Part shown: in pieces, positions 16,643-25,000 of the stretch
Layout of the letters: every line of letters begins with the position of its first letter
Numbering within the stretch: position 1 is the first letter of the stretch
NCBI GenBank assembly: GCA_018712515.1
Contig: DVGW01000019.1
Coordinates: 1 to 27,945, forward strand
From: Aphodovivens avicola
Lineage (GTDB): Bacteria > Actinomycetota > Coriobacteriia > Coriobacteriales > Eggerthellaceae
Direction: 5' to 3'
DNA: 27,945 nucleotides
The notes under the pieces: model-generated
Told to the model about the DNA's origin: nothing
The model's database searches: none
The model's input: only the letters and a program-made list of their open reading frames with translations
Translations under genes and position numbers: made by a program

Positions 16643-16761
16643 GTGACAGGGGACGTTCCTTCTGTCACCTTTGGATAATGCAGAGGGGCGTCTTGCCGCC
16701 GTGTCTTTGGAAGAGGGGGCACGTGGGGTATTGGATGTGACAGGGGGCCGTCCCCTGTCAC
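16643..16761. repeat. 119-bp element with 12-bp terminal inverted repeats (GTGACAGGGGAC)
   Basis: The ends GTGACAGGGGAC (16643-16654) and GTCCCCTGTCAC (16750-16761) are perfect inverted complements. Each end also forms its own hairpin: GTGACAG/CTGTCAC (16643-16668), and GTGACAGGGG-GCCGT-CCCCTGTCAC (16737-16761, a perfect 10-bp stem). It begins two bases after the cysK stop. Palindromes with this motif recur in anaerobe genomes and look REP- or MITE-like; the class is inference. Confidence 0.75.
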
Positions 16762-16801
16762 TTGATAATGGCTTCCGGTTGTGTTTGAGGGAAGGACGTG
16801 C

Positions 16802-17995
16802 GTGAGGGTTTCGGAAAGCATGGAGCGCTGCATCGCCGAGTGGGGGCTTGCGGGTCCGCGGACGCCGGTGCTGCTGATGGTGTCGGGGGGATCCGACTCC
16901 ACGGCGCTGGCGTACCTGGCCGCCGATCTGCACGCACGCGGCGCTCTCGGACCGCTCGGGATCCTGCATGTGAACCATCGCCTGCGCGGTGCCGACGCCG
17001 ATGCCGACGAGGAGTTCGTGCGCCAGCTGGCCGTGCTTCTGGAGATCCCGCTGTTCGCGCGCCCCGTCGACGTGGGAACCCTCGCGGCGGAGGAGGGCGG
17101 CAACGTCGAGGCGGTCGCGCGGCGCGAACGCTACCGCGCCGCCGACGAGGCGCTCGCCGAGCTGTGCCGCCGCGCCGCCATGCCCGTAGCCGAGGGGTGC
17201 ATCTTCACGGCGCACACCGCCGACGATCGCGTCGAGAGCTTCTACATGCGATCCATCGTGGGCACCGGCCCCGGCGGGTTCCGCGCGATGCTCTATCGCA
17301 ACGGGCGCGTGTGCCGCCCCCTGCTGGAGGCGGGACGGGAGGAGCTGCGCGACTACCTGCGCGAACGTGCGGAAGCAGGGCTTCCCGCCATGCGCGACGA
17401 GTCCGGCGCGCTCTGGCGCGAGGATGCGACCAACGCCCACACCGACCGGTTCCGTGCGTTCGTGCGCCATGAGATCGTCCCGCGCGCCAAGGAGCGCAAC
17501 CCGCACCTGCTGGCGACGCTCACACGCACGATGAACCTGATCGCGGACGAGGACGATATGCTCCAGGCGCAGGCCGACGCGTTGATCGAAAGTTCGGTCG
17601 AGTGGATTTCGGGGGGTGGATGCACGGCAGAAGCCTCCGCGCAGGGGGACGGCGATCCTTCGGACGCCGAACGCGGGGGAGCCGGATCGGCATCGGAGGG
17701 CTGCGTCCTTCTTCCTGCGTTCGGCGATGCTCCGCGTCCGCTGGCGCGCCGTGCGGCGGCGCAGGTTCTCCAGCGTATGCTCGGCGTCGACGCCCGCATC
17801 GAGGCGGCGTCGGTCGAGGCGGTTCTCGCAGGGTTCGGCGGCGAAGGCGGCTCGGAGGATCCCCTTTCCGGCATCGGCGCGCCGCTCGGCGGCTATGTGG
17901 CCAACATCCAGGGAAACCTTGCCGTCAGCGCCAACAAGCGCGGCGTGCGCATCGAGCCCATGTCCGTCTTCCGCGCCCGCCGCAAGCGGGGATGA
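16802..17995 (+). CDS. tilS: tRNA(Ile)-lysidine synthetase TilS
   Basis: TilS joins lysine to C34 of tRNA-Ile2 using ATP, so that it reads AUA. The 397-residue product has the PP-loop SGGSDSTAL (near 28-36), HVNHRLRGADADADEEFV, and the family block FTAHTADDRVESFYMRSIVGTG. The middle region with RNPHLLATLTR and the module AAAQVLQRMLGVDARIEAASVEAVL follows. A Gly/Ser/Ala-rich stretch (about 272-300) looks like a loop insertion. GTG 16802 is chosen because GGGAAGG lies six bases upstream; the GTG at 16781 has no such site and ATG 16820 is also possible. The stop TGA forms part of a palindrome that also ends the converging gene. hpt and ftsH, usual neighbours, lie 8.6 kb downstream. Confidence 0.9.
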   Translation: MRVSESMERCIAEWGLAGPRTPVLLMVSGGSDSTALAYLAADLHARGALGPLGILHVNHRLRGADADADEEFVRQLAVLLEIPLFARPVDVGTLAAEEGGNVEAVARRERYRAADEALAELCRRAAMPVAEGCIFTAHTADDRVESFYMRSIVGTGPGGFRAMLYRNGRVCRPLLEAGREELRDYLRERAEAGLPAMRDESGALWREDATNAHTDRFRAFVRHEIVPRAKERNPHLLATLTRTMNLIADEDDMLQAQADALIESSVEWISGGGCTAEASAQGDGDPSDAERGGAGSASEGCVLLPAFGDAPRPLARRAAAQVLQRMLGVDARIEAASVEAVLAGFGGEGGSEDPLSGIGAPLGGYVANIQGNLAVSANKRGVRIEPMSVFRARRKRG

Positions 17996-18023
17996 GAAAA
18001 ATCACCCGTCCCTTTTTCTCATC
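17991..18023. repeat. Palindromic hairpin on the tilS stop, likely bidirectional terminator
   Basis: GATGAGAAAAA (17991-18001) pairs perfectly with TTTTTCTCATC (18013-18023) around an 11-base loop TCACCCGTCCC. The left arm contains the tilS stop codon, and the right arm ends five bases from the stop of the minus-strand gene. The loop core CCGTCCC and the TTTTCTCA arm recur at 19937 and 21142. Confidence 0.8.
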
Positions 18024-18028
18024 CGCAG

Positions 18029-19012
18029 CTACGAAACGATGTTGATCGGCTTCTCGCCGGCGGCGACGCGGCCGACGTTCTCCCAGATGGTGCGGTGCGC
18101 TCGGCGGAAGAACCCGTCGGTCGTGCCGCCGATATGCGGTGAGAACACGACGCGTCGCGACGCCTGCTCGCTCAGGTTCAGCAGGGGGTTGTCCGGCTGC
18201 ACCGGCTCGGGGGCCACGGTGTCCAGACCGGCGGCGGCGATGGTTCCCGCCTCGAGCGCGTCAGCGAGCGCCTGGGTGTCGACGATCTCTCCGCGCGCCG
18301 TGTTGATGAGGATGGCGCCGGGCTTCATGCGCGCGAGGAACGCGGCGTCGACCATGTTGCGCGTCTCGGCGGTGACCGGCGTGTGGATGCTCACGATGTC
18401 GCAGATGCCCGCGATCTCGTCCACGCTGGCAAAGCGCACGTTCAGCGCGCGCTCCTCCTCGGCGGAAAGCCGATGCCGCTTGTTGTAGAGCATCTCGCAC
18501 CCCCAGCCCGAGAGGTGACGCGCCGTCTCGCGGGCGATCGCGCCGAAGCCGATGAGGCCGACGCGGCAGTCGCCCAGCTCGCGGATGCCTTCGAGCATCA
18601 TGCGCTCCTTGGTCTGGATCTGGCGCCCGTCGCGCACCGCCGCATCGGCGTTAACCGCATCGCGCAGGCAGGCGAGCATGAGCAGGACGGTCTGCTCCGC
18701 GACGCCGACGGCGTTCGCACCGGCGTTGTTGCAGACGAGGACACTCCGGGCGCGCGCGGCGTCCAGGTCGATGGCGTTGTACGCGACCCCTTCCGAATGG
18801 ATGAGCTTGAGGTTGGGCATGCTCTCGATCAGGCGGGCGCTGACGGGGGATATGGCGTCGGCCATGATGAAGTCGGCGTCGGAGGCGGCGTCCAGGATCT
18901 CGTCGTCGGAGGCGCCACGCTCGACGACGACCGTCTCCACCTCGCGGGTGATGGGGAGGTCTGGCAGGTACTTCTCGACGCGGGCCTTGCTTCCGATGAC
19001 AAGCAGCTTCAT
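18029..19012 (-). CDS. D-isomer-specific 2-hydroxyacid dehydrogenase (phosphoglycerate dehydrogenase-like)
   Basis: This 327-residue NAD-dependent enzyme has the family layout. It has an N-terminal substrate domain with a repeated DAASDADFIMADA strand-helix, then the NAD loop RVGLIGFGAIARETARHL (near 147-164). The catalytic Arg is in INTARGEIVD, the Glu in VAPEPVQPDNPL, and the His in FSPHIGGTTDG. The exact substrate (glycerate, phosphoglycerate, D-lactate or another 2-oxoacid) cannot be told from sequence. It lacks the ACT/ASB domain of SerA. The start at 19012 has AAAGGAG five bases upstream. It is transcribed against tilS and diverges from the response regulator operon, with which it shares a 255-base promoter region. 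Confidence 0.9.
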   Translation of the reverse strand: MKLLVIGSKARVEKYLPDLPITREVETVVVERGASDDEILDAASDADFIMADAISPVSARLIESMPNLKLIHSEGVAYNAIDLDAARARSVLVCNNAGANAVGVAEQTVLLMLACLRDAVNADAAVRDGRQIQTKERMMLEGIRELGDCRVGLIGFGAIARETARHLSGWGCEMLYNKRHRLSAEEERALNVRFASVDEIAGICDIVSIHTPVTAETRNMVDAAFLARMKPGAILINTARGEIVDTQALADALEAGTIAAAGLDTVAPEPVQPDNPLLNLSEQASRRVVFSPHIGGTTDGFFRRAHRTIWENVGRVAAGEKPINIVS

Positions 19013-19061
19013 GGTGGCTCCTTTCGCGCGGCGCGCACGGGATGGCGGCGAAATCCCCCTC

Positions 19062-19070
19062 AGAATAGCA
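19062..19070 (-). promoter_or_regulatory. Extended -10 promoter of the hydroxyacid dehydrogenase
   Basis: On the minus strand the sequence reads TGCTATTCT, an extended -10, about 50 bases before the start codon. No -35 is evident. Confidence 0.4.
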
Positions 19071-19193
19071 TAGGGCGGCTGACAGGAAGCGGGCGGGGCT
19101 CGGACGGCGCGTAAAGGAATCCTATGGCTTCTAGTGTCTGGATCTCCGAGGCGTTCGAGGCCGATCTCCGCTGATGGCGATTGCCGTTCGATA

Positions 19194-19237
19194 TTACGAA
19201 ACCGTAAGGCGGGGGGCGGGGCGGGCTGGCATATACT
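19194..19237 (+). promoter_or_regulatory. Operator TTACG-N4-CGTAA and -10 of the response regulator operon
   Basis: A perfect 5+5 palindrome (TTACG 19194-19198, CGTAA 19203-19207, spacer AAAC) lies 24 bases before the -10 TATACT (19232-19237). No -35 consensus is present at the usual place, which is typical for an activated promoter. The same palindrome recurs at 21207-21220 before the ABC genes. I infer that it is the site for the OmpR-type regulator encoded at 19268. Confidence 0.6.
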
Positions 19238-19267
19238 GGACGAAATGCCGGGCGGAACGGAGGGCTC

Positions 19268-19939
19268 ATGCGCATTCTGCTTGTCGAAGATGATGCCTCG
19301 ATCGTGAGGGCGCTCTCGGAGCTGCTTCGTGCGGAGGGCTACGAGGTCGTCGACGCCGCTCGACAAGACGACGCGATCCGCCTGCTCGAACGCGACCGCT
19401 TCGACCTCGCGCTGCTCGATGTGACGCTTGCGCAGGGAACGGGGTTCGCCGTATGCGCGGCGGCGCGCGACGCGGCTCCGGGGATGCCCGTCATCTTCCT
19501 CACGGCCTCCGATGACGAGTACAGCACGGTGATGGGGCTGGACATGGGAGCGGTCGACTACGTGGCGAAGCCGTTCCGCGTGCGCGAGCTGCTCTCGCGC
19601 ATCAAGGCGGCATTGCGTCGTACGGGCGTGGCGACGCAGAAGCTTCACCTGGGTCCAGTCGAGATCGACCTGGGCGCGGCGACGGCGCGTAAAAAGGGCG
19701 TCGAGCTGGATCTGTCCGCCTTGGAATACCGTCTGCTCCTCCATTTCGCGCAGCATGCGGGCAGATTGGTCACGCGCGATGCGCTGCGCAACGTCATCTG
19801 GGACGATGCCGGCGAGTTTGTCAGCGACAACGCCCTCAACGTGTACATCCGCCGCCTGCGCGAGAAGATCGAGGACGACCCGTCCGCCCCGGAGATCATC
19901 ACGACAGTACGCGGCATGGGCTACAAAGCCGGCGAATGA
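19268..19939 (+). CDS. OmpR/PhoB-family response regulator
   Basis: This 223-residue DNA-binding regulator begins MRILLVEDDASIVRAL, with acidic residues Asp8/Asp9, phospho-acceptor Asp51 (LLDVTL), Thr79/Ser81 (FLTASDD) and Lys101 (VAKPFR). The C-terminal winged helix shows LDLSALEYRLLLHF and the recognition segment VSDNALNVYIRRLREKIE, ending TVRGMGYKAGE. ATG 19268 has GGAGG four to five bases upstream. It is followed 87 bases on by its likely cognate kinase, then the ABC transporter. The matching palindromes upstream of this gene and of the transporter suggest autoregulation and control of the exporter. Its stop codon is the first arm of a repeat hairpin. Confidence 0.95.
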   Translation: MRILLVEDDASIVRALSELLRAEGYEVVDAARQDDAIRLLERDRFDLALLDVTLAQGTGFAVCAAARDAAPGMPVIFLTASDDEYSTVMGLDMGAVDYVAKPFRVRELLSRIKAALRRTGVATQKLHLGPVEIDLGAATARKKGVELDLSALEYRLLLHFAQHAGRLVTRDALRNVIWDDAGEFVSDNALNVYIRRLREKIEDDPSAPEIITTVRGMGYKAGE

Positions 19940-20006
19940 GAAGAAGTGACTGTCCCCTTTTCTCACACTGGTGCAGCGTGAAAAAGCGACCGCCCCGATT
20001 TTGCGC
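19937..20006. repeat. Two hairpin repeats in the response regulator-kinase gap
   Basis: The first hairpin is TGAGAA (19937-19942, containing the stop codon) with TTCTCA (19960-19965), enlarged by pairs inside, with the core ACTGTCCCC. A second degenerate copy follows (19976-20006: GCGTGAAAA...TTTTGCGC with core ACCGCCCC). Both resemble the hairpins at 17991 and 21142. Their place inside an operon may reduce kinase expression relative to the regulator. Confidence 0.6.
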
Positions 20007-20026
20007 TATTCGAGGAAGGATCATCT

Positions 20027-21142
20027 ATGGTGGCTGAAACGACGCCGAGCTTTGCGGCGGCGATTCCGACGGGCTTCTCGACGATGGGCGGGCTTTTCCG
20101 CAACCGCCTGTTCGCGCTGCAGCTTGCGGTGATGGCGCTTGCCGCGGCAGCGCTCTCCGTAGCCGCAGGGATCGTGGCGGGTGCGGTCTCCGCCGCATGG
20201 GCCGCTGCCGTCGGGATCGTGTGCTGCGTCTTGTTCGCCGCGTTCTCGTGGCGGCGCTATCGCGAGATCGCGTGCCTCGCCGCCGAGATGGACGAGGTGC
20301 TGCACAGCGGGCGGCGCGTGACGTTCGCGGATTGCCGCGAAGGCGACGTCGCCATCCTGCGCAGCGAGGTTTCCAAGATGGTTGCGCGGCTTGCTCGAAC
20401 TTCGGAGCAGCTCAAGGCCGAGAAGACGGCGCTCGCCGACGCGCTCGCCGACATCTCGCATCAGATCCGCACGCCGCTCACCGCCATGTCGCTTTTGGTC
20501 CCCGTGGCGGAACGCGCCGCGGACGAGCGAACCCGCCTCAGCGCCCTGCGCGAGCTGGAGGGCATGGTGGAGCGCGTGTCGTGGCTGGTGACCGCCCTGC
20601 TCAAGCTGGCGCGGATCGATGCGGGCGTGATGTCGTTCGAGAGCCGGCCCGTCCGCGTGGCGGATGTGGCGGCGCGCGCCCTTGCGCCGCTGGAGCTGCC
20701 GCTTGACGTGCAAGGCGTCGCCTGGTCGATGGACGTGGGCGACGCGAAGTTCGAAGGCGATGCGGCATGGACGGCGGAAGCGTTGGAAAACATCGTGAAG
20801 AACTGCGCCGAGGCGACGGGGGAGGGCGGAACCGTGCGCATCGAGGCAAAGGAGGACGCCCTGTCGACGCGCATCCGCATCAGCGACGACGGCCCCGGCA
20901 TCGCCGCCGAGGATCTGCCCCATGTGTTCGAGCGCTTCTATCGCGGCCGATCGGACGCCGAGGGGCGGGCCGAGGGCGAAAGCGCCGGTGCTCGCAACGG
21001 GTCGGTCGAGCCCAAGGGGTTCGGTATCGGCCTCTCCCTTGCCCAGGCGCTCGTGAGCGCGCAGGGAGGTTCGCTTCGCGCCCGCAACCTGCCCGAAGGC
21101 GGCGCCTGCTTCGAGATCGCGTTCCCCAAGATGAACGTGTGA
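20027..21142 (+). CDS. Short-sensor (intramembrane-type) histidine kinase
   Basis: This 371-residue kinase has two closely spaced helices (about 28-76) with hardly any external loop, as in kinases that sense at the membrane or through a partner transporter (BceS-like). A HAMP-like linker follows. The H-box ISHQIRTPLTAM has the phospho-acceptor near His145. The ATPase shows the N-box ENIVKNCAEAT, SDDGPGIAAEDL, FERFYRGRSD and GFGIGLSLAQAL. An 18-residue polar insert (about 308-325) lies between the F and G2 boxes. ATG 20027 has GAGGAAGG seven bases upstream. Located between its regulator and the ABC transporter, it probably phosphorylates the 19268 product. The ligand is unknown; antimicrobial peptides are a family-based guess. 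Confidence 0.92.
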   Translation: MVAETTPSFAAAIPTGFSTMGGLFRNRLFALQLAVMALAAAALSVAAGIVAGAVSAAWAAAVGIVCCVLFAAFSWRRYREIACLAAEMDEVLHSGRRVTFADCREGDVAILRSEVSKMVARLARTSEQLKAEKTALADALADISHQIRTPLTAMSLLVPVAERAADERTRLSALRELEGMVERVSWLVTALLKLARIDAGVMSFESRPVRVADVAARALAPLELPLDVQGVAWSMDVGDAKFEGDAAWTAEALENIVKNCAEATGEGGTVRIEAKEDALSTRIRISDDGPGIAAEDLPHVFERFYRGRSDAEGRAEGESAGARNGSVEPKGFGIGLSLAQALVSAQGGSLRARNLPEGGACFEIAFPKMNV

Positions 21143-21208
21143 ATGAGAGGCATCCTCCGTCCCTTTTCCCCTGCGTGAGCGGGAAAAGGGCGGAGGGCAT
21201 CTCTCATT
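21142..21208. repeat. 67-bp hairpin repeat after the kinase gene
   Basis: Outer arms AATGAGAG (21142-21149) and CTCTCATT (21201-21208) pair, and inner arms CTCCGtCCCTTTTCCC and GGGAAAAGGGcGGAG continue the stem to a 10-base loop (21171-21180). The core CCGTCCCTTTTC resembles the hairpins at 17991 and 19937. It starts on the last base of the kinase stop and may end the regulator-kinase transcript. Its last two bases begin the operator at 21207. Confidence 0.75.
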
Positions 21209-21259
21209 ACGGGATCGTAAGGTGCGCGGCAGAGGGCGGTAAGGGCGCCTTGCCATACT
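21207..21259 (+). promoter_or_regulatory. Operator TTACG-N4-CGTAA and -10 of the ABC transporter genes
   Basis: TTACG (21207-21211), spacer GGAT and CGTAA (21216-21220) repeat the palindrome found at 19194. A -10-like CATACT (21254-21259) lies 33 bases further on, against 24 at the other site. The 9-base difference is close to one helical turn. No -35 is seen. A further GTAAGG near 21239 may be an extra half-site. Confidence 0.55.
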
Positions 21260-21366
21260 GAAGGTGCGGGGCTGCGCCATCCGCGCGACGGCGCGCCTGC
21301 GAGGGCTTTCTGCGGAGGGCGTGCTTTGCGGTGCAACCTCCTTCGATCCAGGGAAAGGCGGATGCC

Positions 21367-22050
21367 ATGGACATCCTTTCGGTCGATCATCTCACCAAGG
21401 TCTACGGCAAGGGCGCAACGGCGACGCGCGCGCTCGACGACGTGTCGTTCTCCGTTGCGGAGGGCGAGTTCTGCGCCATCGTCGGCTCGTCCGGATCGGG
21501 CAAATCGACGCTGCTGCATCTGATGGGCGGCGTGGACCGCCCCACTTCGGGCACGGTGCGCCTGAACGGCGAGGACATCTATGCGCGCTCCGACGAGCAG
21601 CTGGCGGTGTTCCGTCGCCGCGAGGTGGGGCTGGTGTACCAGTTCTACAACCTCATCCCCGTGCTCAACGTCGTGGAGAACATCACGCTCCCCGTGGCGC
21701 TCGACGGGCGCCCGGTGAACCGCGAGCGTCTGGCGACCCTGCTGCGCACGCTGGGACTGGAGGGCCGCGAGGGCGCGCTGCCCAACCAGCTTTCCGGCGG
21801 CCAGCAGCAGCGCGCCGCCATCGGCCGCGCCCTCATGAACGCGCCGTCGGTCGTGCTCGCCGACGAGCCCACCGGCAACCTCGACTCGCGCAACAGCCAC
21901 GAGATCATGGCTCTTCTGCGCGCGTCCAACAAGGAGATGGGCCAGACGCTGGTGGTGATCACCCATGACGAGGACATCGCCGCCACCGCCGATCGCATCA
22001 TCGCCATAGAGGACGGCCGCATCGCCCGCGACGAGAGGATCCGGCGATGA
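21367..22050 (+). CDS. ABC transporter ATPase, MacB/LolD/BceA-like
   Basis: This 227-residue ATP-binding subunit is of the type paired with FtsX-domain permeases. Visible are the A-loop region VYGKGATATRALDDVSF, Walker A GSSGSGKSTL (near 50), the Q-loop VYQFYNLIPVLNV, the signature LSGGQQQRAAIGRAL, Walker B SVVLADEPTGNLD and the H-loop VVITHDED. The EPTGNLD motif and the length fit the LolD/MacB/BceA group, which power mechanotransmission or peptide detoxification rather than ordinary transport. ATG 21367 with GGGAAAGG upstream is preferred; a GTG at 21331 is possible. The stop overlaps the permease start (ATGA), so the subunits are translationally coupled. Confidence 0.95.
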   Translation: MDILSVDHLTKVYGKGATATRALDDVSFSVAEGEFCAIVGSSGSGKSTLLHLMGGVDRPTSGTVRLNGEDIYARSDEQLAVFRRREVGLVYQFYNLIPVLNVVENITLPVALDGRPVNRERLATLLRTLGLEGREGALPNQLSGGQQQRAAIGRALMNAPSVVLADEPTGNLDSRNSHEIMALLRASNKEMGQTLVVITHDEDIAATADRIIAIEDGRIARDERIRR

Positions 22051-25000
22051 GCGTCATGACCTCCTTCACGCGGCGGTCGCTCGTCAAAAACCGCATGCGC
22101 ACCGTGGTGTCGATTATCGGCATCGCGCTGTCGGTTGCGTTGATCACCGCCATCTGGACGACGGTCGCTAGTCTCCAGCAAGGCCTCTACCAGCGCACCA
22201 TCGCCACGGAGGGCTGGTGGCAGGTCTACCTGCAAGGCGCCGCCGACGACACGGTCGCGGCGCTCCGGCAAAGCGACAACGTCACGGACGCGGCGGTGTC
22301 GCGCGACGGCGGCGTTGCGCTCTTCGCGGCCGACGAGCGCGAGACCCTGGGCCCCGGCATCATCGTGAAGTCCCTGCCCGAAGCGGCGAAGGGCCAGGTG
22401 GATCGCGACGGCATGCCCATCACCTGCCTTCCCGAGGTGACGGAGGGACGCGCGCCCGAAGCCGCCGGCGAGATCATGCTGCCCCGGCGCCTGCGCGGGA
22501 CGGCGCTGGGGGAGGGTGCCGGCGACGGAGCGCCCGGAAGCGCGGATGCTGCCGCGGGCGCGGCTGCGGACGCCGGCGGCGTTTCGACCGACGGACCGCT
22601 CGCTCTTGGCAGCTCCGTCAGCTTGGACGTGTGCCGCTACGTTTCCGCCGATCCCGACGAGCGGGGGATCGTCTCCACGGTGGGGGCGGTGCAGCAGCTT
22701 CTCGACGGGGCTTCGGTGGCCGACGACCAGGGAAACCCGGTCGAAGGCTACGGCGGCGCGCTCGTCGACGCCGGCGCTTCGGGCTCGGACGGTGCCGGCG
22801 CGGACGACGCGGCGAGCGGCTACGGCGACGCCGCGCACGTGACACCGCTGCGCCTCGTCGCGCGCGAGGCCATGACGTTTGTCGTCGTGGGGTTCTACGA
22901 CGATTTGGGCGCTAAGTTCGTCGGCAACGACTTCACGGCATCGGGCATCGGCGCGTCCTTCGGCATCACGGCGCCGGGCGGCTTCGACATGGTCGCGGGA
23001 CCGGACGGCGTAGCCGCAGCCGACAACGCCCTTTCAGGCCTCTACATCGACGTGTGGGCGTCCACCCAGGGCTTCTCGAGTGTGAGCGAGCTCACCGAGT
23101 TCACGAGCGGCCTGCCCGGGGGCTCCCAGGGGCTTGCGCACAACAGCCTGTGCGTGTACACCCACAACAACCTCGTGCGCTACCAGGGCATCAGCAGCGG
23201 CAGCCTCCTGCAGGACACGCTCACCGCGATGGCGGGGGTCCTGGCCCTGGTGGTGGCGGCAGCGTCGGTGTCGCTCATCTACAACTCGTTCTCGATCTCG
23301 GTGGCGGAGCGCACACGCCAGTTCGGGCTGCTGGCGTCGCTGGGCGCCTCCAAGCGCCAGCTGCGCCGGTCGGTGCTGGTGGAGGCGCTGCTGCTGGGCG
23401 CCGTCGGCATCCCGTGCGGGATGCTGCTGGGCATCGGCGGAACAGCGGCGGTGCTCGGGCTCACCGGCGCGGGATTCTCGGCGCTGCTCGGCGTCGGCGA
23501 GGGGCTCTCCTTGGCGGTCGAGCCCGTGTCGCTGATCGTTTCCGCCGTGCTTTCGCTGATCACGCTTCTGGTAAGCGCATGGATCCCCGCGTTGCGCGCC
23601 GGGCGCGTGTCGGCAGTGGACGCCATTCGCCAGGTGCAGGACGTCAAGCTGCCCCGTCGCGCCGAGCGCCGGCTGGCGAAGGCGAGGGCGCACGCCGCCG
23701 GCTCGGACGCTGCGGCAGCCGTTTCCGCCCCCGTGCCGTTCTCCAAGCGCGGCGACCGCGGGCTGTGGGGCGCGGTCGCGGGCGTGCCGGGGATCCTTGC
23801 CCACCGCAGCCTTTCCCGCCAGAGCGCGCGCGGGCGCATCGTGGTGGCATCGCTTGCCGTGAGCGTGGTGCTGGTGGTGACGGCGGGCGCCGTGGCGCTG
23901 ACGATGGATCCGATCGCCAATCGCGCCGCCAGCGCGGCGGGCGCGTCGGCCGATGCGGACGTGACGATGATGGCGAGCTCCTCCGACGTCCGAAACGACG
24001 ACCTGTACCTGCAGGCGGGTTCGTTCGACCGTCTCGTCGCCGAAGCGTCGCAGCTTGATGGCATGCGGCTTGCGGGCTCCGTGCGCCAGGGCGGCATGGA
24101 GGTGCGCATCCCCTCCGGCATGCTCAGCGACGCCGGACGTGCCGCGATCCAGGACGCCCACGACCAGACGTCGATGGACTGGGTGCCGCAACCTTTCGGG
24201 CAAGACGGCGCGTACTACGGCCAGGCGGACGTGTTCTACCTCGACGCGGCGTCGTTCGCGCAGCTCGCGGATTCGCTGGGCGTGGGCGATCTGGACTTCG
24301 CCGACCCGGCGCATCCTCGCGCGATCGCGCTGAACACCTACCAGGGCGTCTCGTCGGATGCGGCGTACGTCGACGTCGAGCCCTTCGCGCAGACGGGAGC
24401 GATCTCCGCCTACTACGGCGCGTCGGTGCCTCAAGGCTATTCGAGTATGGGTGTTGTGGAGGGCGCCGACGGCGGGGCTGCGTTGGGGCTTTTGGACCGC
24501 TCGACGGCGGAAGCGGCAGCGCCAACGATCGAGCGCGTGCCGCTCGGCGCAGGCGCGCGCAGCGTCCAGATCGACGTGGTGGCGCTCGCGCCCGACGCGC
24601 CTGGGATGGCGAACGTCATGTCGGCGTCGCGCAGCCTCCCCGTGCTGTTACTTTCCGGCGGTATCGCATCGGCCGCTGAAACCGCGGCGCAGGAGGGCGG
24701 CTCCGCCGAGGCCTCTGCGGCGGGCTCTCTGTCTGCCACGCAGGACGACGCGGCCGACGCGCTCTCGGATGCGAGCGGCGAGCAGAGCGCCGCGCATGCG
24801 CGAAGCGCCATCGAGGCCGACACGCCGTTCTCGTACTCGTGGGCAAACGCCGCGTTTGAGGCCGACGACCCGGCGCGGGCGACGGAACAGCTGCAGGAGC
24901 TGGCGGGCGGCTACTCGGAGCTTACCGTCAACGTGATCGACCTCGCATCGGAGGCCGAGCAGTCCCGTTTGGCGGCGCAGACCATTCAGGTGTTCATTCT

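Noticed and set aside
16781..16801. GTG at 16781 as the tilS start
   Set aside because: It has no Shine-Dalgarno. The GTG at 16802 has GGGAAGG at the right distance.
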